Assembly: GCF_007992175.1 (NCBI RefSeq)
Contig: NZ_BJZT01000002.1
Location: forward strand, 97,638-161,637
DNA length: 64,000 nucleotides
Source: Methylobacterium haplocladii
GTDB lineage: Bacteria > Pseudomonadota > Alphaproteobacteria > Rhizobiales > Beijerinckiaceae
Direction of reading: 5' to 3'
Shown here: positions 40,826-48,564 of the stretch, piece by piece
How positions within the stretch are numbered: the first letter of the stretch is position 1
Layout: every line of letters starts with the position of its first letter
Notes under the pieces: generated by a model
The model's database searches: none
What the model saw: only the letters and a program-made list of their open reading frames with translations
Told to the model about the DNA's origin: nothing
Position numbers and translations under genes: made by a program

Positions 40826-42271
40826 ATGGGTCGTTTCGTGGAAGGAGCCGACCGCTCGCAGCTTTGCCTTCTGCCCGAATGCCTCGACGACTGGGTTGAT
40901 GAAGACAATCCCGTCCAAGTCATCGAAGCCTTCGTCGACGCTCTGGACCTCGCCGCGCTGGGCTTCGCTGGCGTGCTGCCGGCGGCGACGGGACGACCGG
41001 CTTACCATCCGGCTGCTTTGCTCAAGCTCTACATCTACGGCTACCTGAACCGCGTGCAGTCGAGCCGGCGGCTGGAACGCGAAGCCGGGCGCAACGTCGA
41101 GCTGATGTGGCTGCTCGGCCGGCTTGTGCCGGATCACAAGACCATCGCCGACTTCCGCAAGGACAACGGCAAGGCGATCCGCCAAGTCTGCACCCGCTTC
41201 GTCGCCCTGTGCCGTCAGATGAGTCTGCTGACCGGCGGCACGGTCGTGGTGGACGGCAGCAAGTTCAAGGCGGTGAACAACCGCGACCGGAACTTCACCC
41301 AGGCCAAGATGGCCCGCCGCCTCGCGCAGATCGAGGAGAGCATCGCACGCTACCTGCAGCAACTCGACAGCGCCGACCGGCAGGAGCCGAGCGAGGCGAT
41401 GCTGACCAAGACGACGCGGCTGAAGGACAAGATCGGCCGGCTCCGGCAGGAGGTCGACCGGCTCGCCGCAATCGACAAGCTGATGTGCCAGTCGCCGGAC
41501 GGCCAAATCTCGCTGACCGATCCCGACGCCCGCTCGATGGCCACCAGCGGGCGCGGCTCCGGCATGGTCGGCTACAACGTGCAGGTCGTGGTCGAGACCG
41601 AGCACCATCTGATCGTGACGCACGACGTAACCAACGTCGGCAACGATCGCGCGCAACTTGCTCCCATGGCCAAGGCGGCCCAGCAGACGCTCGGTGTCGA
41701 GGACCTGCACGTCATCGCCGACCGCGGTTACTTCGATGGCGAGCAGGTCAAGGACTGCGTGGAGGCCGGGCTGACCATCACCTTGCCCAAGCCGCAGACG
41801 TCCGGCTCGAAGGCCGAGGGCCGCTTCGGTAAGCAGGACTTCGTCTACCTGCCCGATCAGGACGCCTACCGCTGTCCGGCCGGTGACGTGCTGCCCTACC
41901 ACTACAGCAACGTCGAGAAGGGCATGGAGCTGCGGCGCTACTGGTCGACGGCTGCCTGCTCCGCCTGCGCGATGAAGCGGCAATGCACGACGTCCAAGGA
42001 GCGCCGCATCACGCGCTGGAAGCACGAGCATCTGATCGAGGCGGTCCAAGCGAGGCTCGACGCCAATCCCGATCTGATGCGGGTACGGCGCGAGACGGTC
42101 GAGCACCCGTTCGGTACGATCAAGGCGCGGATGGGCGCGACGCACTTCCTGATGAAGCGCCTGCCCAACGTGGCCGCCGAGATGGCGCTGCACGTGCTTG
42201 CCTACAATCTGACCCGCGTGATGAATATCCTCGGGCGACCGGCACTGGTCGCGGCCATCAGGGCCGTTTGA
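40826..42271 (+). CDS. IS1182-family transposase
   Basis: This 481-residue DDE transposase has the N-terminal PAYHPAALLKLYIYGYLNRV and SSRRLEREAGRNVELMWLLG of the IS1182/IS5-like group. The first catalytic Asp is in VVVDGSKFKAVN, the second in VIADRGYFDGEQ, and the Glu in the C-terminal ETVEHPFGTIKARMG. A zinc-ribbon-like C-x2-C/C pattern (CSACAMKRQCTT) is present. Complete, with no frameshift. Base composition matches the high-GC backbone rather than the AT-rich neighbours. Confidence 0.93.
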   Translation: MGRFVEGADRSQLCLLPECLDDWVDEDNPVQVIEAFVDALDLAALGFAGVLPAATGRPAYHPAALLKLYIYGYLNRVQSSRRLEREAGRNVELMWLLGRLVPDHKTIADFRKDNGKAIRQVCTRFVALCRQMSLLTGGTVVVDGSKFKAVNNRDRNFTQAKMARRLAQIEESIARYLQQLDSADRQEPSEAMLTKTTRLKDKIGRLRQEVDRLAAIDKLMCQSPDGQISLTDPDARSMATSGRGSGMVGYNVQVVVETEHHLIVTHDVTNVGNDRAQLAPMAKAAQQTLGVEDLHVIADRGYFDGEQVKDCVEAGLTITLPKPQTSGSKAEGRFGKQDFVYLPDQDAYRCPAGDVLPYHYSNVEKGMELRRYWSTAACSACAMKRQCTTSKERRITRWKHEHLIEAVQARLDANPDLMRVRRETVEHPFGTIKARMGATHFLMKRLPNVAAEMALHVLAYNLTRVMNILGRPALVAAIRAV

Positions 42272-42421
42272 CGACCCCACTGCGTACACTTGGCGGGACA
42301 ACGACGCTTGGCGCAATCAAAGGCGTAGAGCTGCTCACGGCCGCCTCAGAGCGATACCAAGAAAATCTGCTGATTGTCCGCTGTCCGCCAAGACCGCAAT
42401 CACCAAGCTAATAATCGCAAA

Positions 42422-42441
42422 CCGTTTTTACACAGCCAGGA
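42422..42441 (-). repeat. right terminal inverted repeat of the IS1182-type element
   Basis: 20 bp, inverted relative to 40763-40782, with one mismatch. Confidence 0.85.
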
Positions 42442-42637
42442 CCCTTTGCAGCCATTCCTGACCGTCTCCCGGAATGACAGCTCCGCCACCAAAGCTGCCG
42501 AGGAAAAGCTGACCGAGATCCGCCATCAGCCTAGACCGTTCATTCGCGTAAACTGCCATTATGGAACGTCATCACTCACAATCAACGACGCTTTCTTTTA
42601 AAATTGTATGATTATAAAATTTTTTTACAGTAGCTGT

Positions 42638-43087
42638 TTAGAACCCACTACAATTCAAACTTACTGTGTTCGATTTACATTTTTTCATGAACTGCTTAAT
42701 ACGGTTTGTATCGCGCTTACGTCTCTCTTCGTCCTTTCGATGTTGTAGCGCTTGTTGATTGCAGCGATAAAGAAGTTTATCCCGCGTCCGCTCTTCCTCT
42801 CTTACTCTGATTCGACAATCTGCAATGCTTCTTAGACACTCTTGCCATTGGGGTGTCGGTTCTTTGTAAGGTTTACCAGAGATTTTCATTAATTTGTTAC
42901 AGCGCTGCGTCTCCGACAAACCAGGATCACATTGTTGCACCGCATTAACAGGGGCCTGTTCAATATTTTTGCAATCTTCAGCGAAGGCACTTGACGCAAA
43001 CATAAATATAAACATTACAATGCAAGCCACAGGTGTTGCCTTGTAGCCTTTCCTTAACCGTATGATTTTTAAATATAATCCCGGCAT
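42638..43087 (-). CDS. small secreted Cys-containing hypothetical protein
   Basis: This 149-residue protein has a basic N region followed by a hydrophobic core (PVACIVMFIFMFASSAFA) and a likely signal-peptidase site before EDC. The mature part is charged, with about eight cysteines spread through it, suggesting disulfides in the periplasm. No family was recognised. It is AT-rich and follows another small secreted protein on the same strand 6 bp away, so the two are probably co-transcribed. Confidence 0.5.
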   Translation of the reverse strand: MPGLYLKIIRLRKGYKATPVACIVMFIFMFASSAFAEDCKNIEQAPVNAVQQCDPGLSETQRCNKLMKISGKPYKEPTPQWQECLRSIADCRIRVREEERTRDKLLYRCNQQALQHRKDEERRKRDTNRIKQFMKKCKSNTVSLNCSGF

Positions 43088-43093
43088 TAATTG

Positions 43094-43378
43094 CTATCTC
43101 TGGCAAATTACCGTGGCCACGCATGTCCAGCGGCCAATTGAGGAAGGTTCTCCGTCGCATTCACAGTTAACTTTAGTGATATTATAATTCTTTATCATAC
43201 AACCGTGCTTGGAAAGGTTAATCGCGCTGCTGCATGCATCTGATTTAGTCGGACCTGACGCACTAAAAGTCTGGATATCTTGCTGTGCTGTTTGCATATA
43301 ATGGTTTTGTTGCGCATTTGCAGGCAAGATAGATGGATAAGCGAGCGTTATAACGGAAGCTATAAAAAAGTTTTTCAT
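43094..43378 (-). CDS. small secreted Cys-rich hypothetical protein
   Basis: This 94-residue protein has a signal peptide (MKNFFIASVITLAYPSILPA, then NAQQ). The mature domain has six cysteines, four of them in CMIKNYNITKVNCECD and a terminal WTCVATVICQR. ATG 43378 has AAGGAG nine bases upstream, so the longer in-frame start at 43543 is rejected. Unknown family. AT-rich, in tandem with the gene at 42638. Confidence 0.55.
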   Translation of the reverse strand: MKNFFIASVITLAYPSILPANAQQNHYMQTAQQDIQTFSASGPTKSDACSSAINLSKHGCMIKNYNITKVNCECDGEPSSIGRWTCVATVICQR

Positions 43379-43572
43379 GTGAGCGGTCTCCTTTTTGTCA
43401 CGCGGTGCCGTGGTTGCGCGCCGAAATATGGATCTTGCTTCACTTCTCCGCGCTATACAAGAAGGGATAACCTGGTAGCCTAGAATGGCGACGTTTGGCC
43501 ACCTGATTTTCTTGATTATGTACGTAAATGCACGGACAGGCATTCACGAATGCAGAATGATCTGATAGACAG

Positions 43573-44202
43573 GTGGATTTGACGGTAACGTGTACAGGAG
43601 CAGTCGTCTTGTCCTTTCAACCGCTTATCGCGTTCCTGGGTGCGCTATCGTTCACCGCAGTATCCGGCACGACCGGTTTCGCGGGCAGCTTCATGTTCAG
43701 CGATGATGTGCCAAAGGAAGAGCCACGTAGTCCAATAAGAATTTCACCTTCTAGCCCACATCAACCGAGAACTTCTGTACCCGCGGCGTCTGATCCTGCT
43801 GGAGCGACTAACAGTAATGATTCAAGCAATGACGCATCATCGCGTGTGAAACTTAACGAGGCCCCCAAACGCGGCATGAAATTGATATGCAATTTGTCGT
43901 CCGACATTAAAGTCGATGACGGATGGAAAGGCAACTATCGTCCTGTTATAAATCAAGGCGGACAGACTACAGAGACTTACACTATAAACTTTGGTACTAA
44001 AGAATTTGTTCGAAACAATGACATTGCAATACCCATTTCGGGTGAAAAGGATATCATCAGTGGAAGTGTCAAAACTGAAATAGGCAACGGATATTATTCG
44101 GTCGAGTTTAATCGGATTAACGGACAGATTGCAATGTCTGATATCTTAGACGCTGGTGGTGCTCGCTTCTGGATAGCAAAAGTTGGTATTTGCAGTTTCT
44201 AG
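43573..44202 (+). CDS. hypothetical exported protein
   Basis: 209 residues with a hydrophobic N-terminal segment (about residues 12-38), a Pro/Ser/Asn-rich linker at about 48-90, and a compact C-terminal domain of about 110 residues (MKLICNLSS ... RFWIAKVGICSF) with two cysteines that could pair. GTG 43573 is used, and other starts within the first 15 codons are possible. No family recognised. It is divergent from the two small secreted proteins. Confidence 0.45.
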   Translation: MDLTVTCTGAVVLSFQPLIAFLGALSFTAVSGTTGFAGSFMFSDDVPKEEPRSPIRISPSSPHQPRTSVPAASDPAGATNSNDSSNDASSRVKLNEAPKRGMKLICNLSSDIKVDDGWKGNYRPVINQGGQTTETYTINFGTKEFVRNNDIAIPISGEKDIISGSVKTEIGNGYYSVEFNRINGQIAMSDILDAGGARFWIAKVGICSF

Positions 44203-44742
44203 AACGACGTTCAGAGGTAGTATGGGTTTGTCAATTTAAAAGCGCCCTTGAGGTCGTTCGAGGTAAGGTAAGCCAGAACATTTACCGGGCCATCAGTCCA
44301 AAAATCAAGATTTATGAGCGGTGCGATCGGTCCTGTAACAACAACCGTTAAGTCAGTGCAGAAATCTGGTGCGCAATGTCCGAACTGGGTCGGACAGCAG
44401 TCACTCTGCGAGTGGCGCCTAAGAGCAGAAATCCACCCAACTCGGACGTTCCGGATGGGTACCATCCGTCAGGTTTTCACCACTAGGGACCGCCCTCACG
44501 GTTTCCATGCCGCTGGCCGAGGCGTTGCCCGTCTTGATGCGCCAGAGCTTCCACACGGCCTTTGTGGACGCCGTGGCGCTCTAGGGCCTCACTTCCTGAG
44601 CTTGGACCCAAAACGGCAGATCGCCACCCAAATGTTGAGAGTTTGACGCTGTCCGAAACCTCCACCCCCTTGCGCCGTTATACCCTACAGAACATATGAA
44701 AATAATCTTGTCAGAGTTACGTTTTGTAGCTACACATAAGCC
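44203..44742. other. 540-bp gap without supported gene
   Basis: Composition shifts from AT-rich to mixed. Short open frames exist on both strands, but none shows a start, domain or plausible coding pattern. It may hold decayed mobile-element sequence. Confidence 0.35.
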
Positions 44743-45027
44743 ATGGGTTTTCAGTGAGACACGGAGAAGGATGCGGCCAACCAAGCCAAGCACCTCGTCA
44801 GCTTCCGGCAGGCAGCTGAGATTTTCTGGGGCTTCCGGCAGACCCGTCAGGACACCCGCCGCGACTACGGCGAACGCCGGTTCGTTACCTTGGGTGAGTA
44901 CGACAACGAGGTGCTGCGGGTCGTCTACGTCCTGCGCGACGGCGACATCCGCATCATCTCAGCATGGAAGGCGAGCAGACATGACCGAAAAGCATACGCA
45001 CAAGCGCGGTCAGCTCGTCAGGTTTGA
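44743..45027 (+). pseudogene. brnT: brnT toxin, broken by an in-frame TGA at codon 5
   Basis: ATG 44743 reads M-G-F-Q, then TGA at 44755-44757, then DTEKDAANQAKHLVSFRQAA in the same frame. BrnT toxins normally start M-x-F-x-W-D-x-x-K, so the TGA sits exactly where a tryptophan TGG is expected. The rest is intact, including QDTRRDYGERRFVTLG and the RIISAWKAS motif, and it ends at 45027 inside brnA. Unless the stop is read through or is a sequencing error, the RelE-fold RNase toxin is inactive while its antitoxin remains. Confidence 0.75.
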
Positions 45028-45310
45028 TAGCCTCGACGACATGGCGCCGGCTGAGCCGCTGAGCCCCGCGTTCAAGGCTCTGACAGACGACGAAACCGAG
45101 CGGCGGGCCGCCAACGATCCCGACGCGGGTGCAATCCCGCCGGGGTTCTGGATTACCGCGCGGCCCGTTGAGGCCGAGAACAAGGAGCAGATCACCCTGC
45201 GCCTCGATCCCGATGTGCTGCGCCACTTCCGGGGCACTGGGAAAGGCTACCAGTCCCGCATCAACGCCGTGTTGAGAAGCTACGTGCAAGCGAAGGAGAA
45301 AGCGGGCTGA
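44981..45310 (+). CDS. brnA: BrnA-type antitoxin
   Basis: This 109-residue protein has the C-terminal BrnA/DUF4415 ribbon-helix-helix (EQITLRLDPDVLRHFRGTG, then YQSRINAVLRSYV). It binds BrnT and represses the operon promoter. It overlaps the brnT frame by 47 bp, the normal brnTA arrangement. ATG 44981 lies just past AAGGCGAGCAG. The gene appears intact. Confidence 0.88.
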   Translation: MTEKHTHKRGQLVRFDSLDDMAPAEPLSPAFKALTDDETERRAANDPDAGAIPPGFWITARPVEAENKEQITLRLDPDVLRHFRGTGKGYQSRINAVLRSYVQAKEKAG

Positions 45311-45364
45311 TGCTCGCTTTTTCGTTGACATTTTTTAAGCCTGTCCCAACCGGCGCGATGCATC

Positions 45365-46312
45365 ATGTCAACTCTTACTAAAAATCAGCATTATGTCTGG
45401 TGTAACTACTTGCGTGAGTGGACCGACAAAAAAGGGCACATTGCCTGTTACATGTTGAAGGAGCGTAATTCCTTCTGTACCAAGCCGGAAAACATTGCAG
45501 TTGAACGTTTCTTCTATGAGCTCACGGATTTGAACGAGATCGAACAAGAGTGGATTGATAGGCTTATAGAACGTGCATCTAACCCCGAAGTACGGCAGAT
45601 GCACCGTGAGACGGTGGGATTGTTCCAGAACATATTTAAGATGCAGTCTTGGCTCGATCTTCAACAGGACCTAGCTGATACAGCACGCCAAAGCTTACAA
45701 GCCAAGCTTGATGTTATGCGGAAGACCCTCGGAGAACGGTGGCACACTGGCATCGAAAACCTCGCTTTTCCCCTACTAGAAAAGCTCAAAAATTCTGACG
45801 TGGATTTTTATAACCACGAACAGGACCGGATAAACTTTATCCACTACATATCTCAGCAATTTTTCCGCACCCCAAAATTACGAGTCCTCCAGATCAGAGA
45901 AAATCACCCGTATTTTGACAAAGGACTTGATCTTGACCGGACTTGGTTTCTTGAAAGTCAGATATTTGCAACGAATGTTAGCGCAGGCATATTTTTAGAA
46001 AGGAACATGTACAAATTCAAATTTCTTACGAATGAAACCGAAACCAGCTTTATAACCGGCGACCAGCCTGTGATTAGCCTAGGCGAAGATGGCATTGGGT
46101 TTCGATTGTATTATCCGTTAAAACCGACCTTAGCATTGATATTTGAGAAGGACGCAATTGCACCGCTCAAGACTGAGACCAAGGCTATGAGCTTGCAGGT
46201 AAATTATTACAACAGCCAGATGCTAAAGTTCTCATACAATCAAATATATGGTCTTAATAAAGAGCATTTGCAGGCCGTCGCCGATCTTCCGAAGGACGTA
46301 CTTGCAGGCTAG
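45365..46312 (+). CDS. DUF4238 protein
   Basis: This 315-residue protein has the DUF4238 opening TKNQHYVWCNYLREWTD, the central QQFFRTPKL and the TGDQPVISL motif. Function of the family is unknown. Members are often found in variable regions. It is AT-rich and followed 29 bp later, in the same direction, by the nucleotidyltransferase. The three genes 45365-47819 therefore look like one transcription unit. Confidence 0.8.
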   Translation: MSTLTKNQHYVWCNYLREWTDKKGHIACYMLKERNSFCTKPENIAVERFFYELTDLNEIEQEWIDRLIERASNPEVRQMHRETVGLFQNIFKMQSWLDLQQDLADTARQSLQAKLDVMRKTLGERWHTGIENLAFPLLEKLKNSDVDFYNHEQDRINFIHYISQQFFRTPKLRVLQIRENHPYFDKGLDLDRTWFLESQIFATNVSAGIFLERNMYKFKFLTNETETSFITGDQPVISLGEDGIGFRLYYPLKPTLALIFEKDAIAPLKTETKAMSLQVNYYNSQMLKFSYNQIYGLNKEHLQAVADLPKDVLAG

Positions 46313-46341
46313 GATGATCTAGAGGAAAAAGGCAGCGTAGC

Positions 46342-47103
46342 ATGAGCGGCGAACAGTATTTGCGGAATATTCTGGCGCGCGAAGCCGTAGACACTGGGAT
46401 TTTCTCACCTGTCCGCAACGTACAGCAGACCATTGACCCAATTATTCAGGAATGGGCGCCGGGCGTATTAAACAGCGTGACACCAAGTGGTTCGTTCGCC
46501 AAAGGCACTGCAATCAAAAGCGGTACGGACATCGACCTTTTTATCTCTCTGGCACCAACCGTTACGGACACCCTGAAAGAGATTTACACAAAGCTTGCCG
46601 CGCGGATGAAGGAAAAGGGTTATAGTCCCCGCCAACAAAACGTATCCATTGGCATCAAGGTTGGGGCTTATGATGTCGATTTGGTCCCGGCAAAGCAGCA
46701 GAATTGGGGTTTGGCCGATCACAGTTTGTATCGCAGGCGGGCCGATACATGGACGAAAACGAACGTCGCAACGCACATCTCGACGGTTATTAATTGCGGA
46801 TGGCATGACGAAATCCGCCTCATTAAGCTCTGGCGCAACCAGAAAGGGCTGGATTTCCCGTCGTTTTATTTGGAGCTGGCCGTTATCGAAGCGCTGAGAG
46901 TGTGCCTATTCATGGGACTTGAGCGGAATTTACAGACGGTATTTGAGTATCTTCGCGATAGGTTGCCCAATGCGCGGTTTGTCGATCCAGCTAACACCAA
47001 CAACATCATTTCTGATGATCTCTCAGCCGTGGCAAAAGCTGCAATCTCAAAAGCAGCCGGGCTTGCGGCTGCCGCAGGTACATGGGGCGAGGTGGTCAAG
47101 TGA
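46342..47103 (+). CDS. CD-NTase-like nucleotidyltransferase
   Basis: This 253-residue Pol-beta-type nucleotidyltransferase has Gly-Ser at 50-51 in PSGSFAKGTAIKSGTDIDLF. The metal-binding Asp63 and Asp65 follow, and Asp113 lies in AYDVDLVP. The C-terminal DPANTNNIISDDLS resembles the conserved end of OAS-like/CD-NTase enzymes that make cyclic oligonucleotide signals in CBASS. It is shorter than most CD-NTases (300-400 residues), and no Cap2/Cap3 accessory is present. It overlaps the DUF6602 gene by 4 bp (GTGA). Product and role are inferred. Confidence 0.8.
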   Translation: MSGEQYLRNILAREAVDTGIFSPVRNVQQTIDPIIQEWAPGVLNSVTPSGSFAKGTAIKSGTDIDLFISLAPTVTDTLKEIYTKLAARMKEKGYSPRQQNVSIGIKVGAYDVDLVPAKQQNWGLADHSLYRRRADTWTKTNVATHISTVINCGWHDEIRLIKLWRNQKGLDFPSFYLELAVIEALRVCLFMGLERNLQTVFEYLRDRLPNARFVDPANTNNIISDDLSAVAKAAISKAAGLAAAAGTWGEVVK

Positions 47104-47819
47104 GCGGTCAGTGGAGCCTTGCAACCCTACTCGCGGAGCTGCACGACGATATTCAGCAGCGCCTAGGGCGGGCGCGGGCCTCATTCGGGCATCCCGGTGT
47201 CAAAGGCGACGCCAGCGAAGCTGTCTGGCTTGAGCTTCTGCAGAAGTACCTACCCGCCCGTTACAAGGCGGATACCGCGCACGTTGTTGATAGTGAGGGC
47301 ACGTTCAGCGACCAGATCGATGTGGTTGTTTATGATCGGCAATACTCGCCGTTCATCTTCACGTTTCAAGGCCAGAACGTCATACCTGCGGAAAGCGTCT
47401 ACGCGGTATTCGAGGCCAAACAGTCAATCAATGCGGGTATGGTGGACTATGCGCAAAAGAAGGCTGCCTCGGTGCGCTGCCTTAAGCGCACAAGCCTTCC
47501 CATCCCCCATGCCGGTGGCGTGTACCCCGCCAAGGAGCCGCCCCACATCATCGCCGGGCTGCTCACCCTGCAAAGCGACTGGAACCCGCCCTTTGGGGAG
47601 CCGCTAGATAAGGCCCTCACCGCTGGCATTGAGGATGGCCGCCTCCATCTTGGCTGCGTGGCCGCCCATGGGCATTTTGCCCTGACGGATGGCGCATACG
47701 CCTACACAACCGAAGGCCGCCCGGCGACCGCATTCCTGTTCGAGCTGATCGCGCGCCTACAGGCGACGGCAACCGTGCCCATGATCGACATCCGGGCTTA
47801 TGCGCGCTGGCTGACTTAG
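47100..47819 (+). CDS. DUF6602 protein, PD-(D/E)XK nuclease-like
   Basis: The protein has 239 residues. The N-terminal half carries a restriction-endonuclease-like core: Glu40 (GDASEAVWL), Asp74 (SDQIDVVVYD) and Glu105-x-Lys107 (AVFEAKQS), in the right order and spacing for PD-(D/E)XK. This matches DUF6602. The rest is a mixed alpha/beta region. GTG 47100 overlaps the nucleotidyltransferase stop by 4 bp, so translation is coupled. In context it is the likely effector of the neighbouring signal-making enzyme. This is inference. Confidence 0.75.
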   Translation: MSGQWSLATLLAELHDDIQQRLGRARASFGHPGVKGDASEAVWLELLQKYLPARYKADTAHVVDSEGTFSDQIDVVVYDRQYSPFIFTFQGQNVIPAESVYAVFEAKQSINAGMVDYAQKKAASVRCLKRTSLPIPHAGGVYPAKEPPHIIAGLLTLQSDWNPPFGEPLDKALTAGIEDGRLHLGCVAAHGHFALTDGAYAYTTEGRPATAFLFELIARLQATATVPMIDIRAYARWLT

Positions 47820-48564
47820 GCCGGGTTATCCCCGAATCTCGTATTCGCTCCACTCACCGCCGGAACGGAGTTCCTGGCAGGTCTCGGCGTTCACGGGCAG
47901 GTGCCTCTCGGTAAGTAGGCTCGCCTCGTCCCAGCCGGCAACATCGTCGCAACCCAGCCCCTCCCCACCCCGTCCGTCGCCGGTGCTGAGCGGCCCTCAA
48001 AGGCCGTTACCGGCCTGAGCGCATTGGGTTGTTCGGATACCCCTTGGGGGGCACATGGAGCACTGCCTGACGAGTTTGCCTGTCTAATCTTTCTCAACAA
48101 CTTACAGAGTTAATTGTTGAAGCAGCCGATCAGACTTAACACTTCTCTGAAACCAGGCGATTAACGGACGTTCTCCCAGAGGGGGGCTGAGTGGCCGACA
48201 GGCAGGGCTGAGGCTGCTGCCCCCGTCGCTTGTACGCGAAGCCATCACCCGCGGGCACGACCTGACGCGGGGTCGGCTCAACAAGCAGATGGGCATCCGG
48301 GTGACGCACACGAAATACTTCGAGAGCAAGGATCGCGAGGACGGCAGCCGGTGGTACCGCCGAAGGATCGAGTGATGCGCGGTCGGCGCGGCCCCAATTG
48401 ATCACCTTCGTTCAATGCTCGGGGGTGAACGTGAGGCACTCACGGGCGTCGCCCCGGGCATGGACCTGGACCATGCGGCCGATGACGTCGGAGGATGGCT
48501 CCAGGCACCGACCGCTTGCCGGGGCGTCGGGCGCAGCACCCATCTCCATGGGTACGATGCTCCG
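47820..48564. other. gap with a possible gene remnant
   Basis: No complete gene is supported in 745 bp. There is a perfect 7-bp inverted repeat TCAACAA (48094-48100) / TTGTTGA (48114-48120), and a startless open frame at 48151-48375. Confidence 0.4.
48151..48375 (+). pseudogene. possible 3' gene fragment
   Basis: The frame reads sensibly as LVREAITRGHDLTRGRLNKQ, then MGIRVTHTKYFESKD and RWYRRRIE, and stops at 48375. It has no ATG, GTG or TTG after the stop at 48148-48150. It looks like the C-terminal end of a gene whose front is missing. I cannot name the family. Confidence 0.3.

Larger units (their letters stand above)
40763..42441 (+). mobile_element. IS1182-family insertion sequence, about 1.68 kb
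   Basis: Terminal inverted repeats TCCTGGCTGTGTGAAAACGG (40763-40782) and CCGTTTTTACACAGCCAGGA (42422-42441) match at 19 of 20 positions when inverted. One transposase gene fills the interior. I could not find a convincing target-site duplication at the outer edges, so the exact ends may extend a few bases. The transposase frame is intact, so the copy may be active. Confidence 0.85.

Noticed and set aside
40750..42455. Target-site duplication of the IS1182-type element
   Set aside because: The bases outside the two terminal repeats do not form a convincing direct repeat.
44211..44646. Short open frames on both strands upstream of brnT
   Set aside because: No start signal, domain or coding-like composition.
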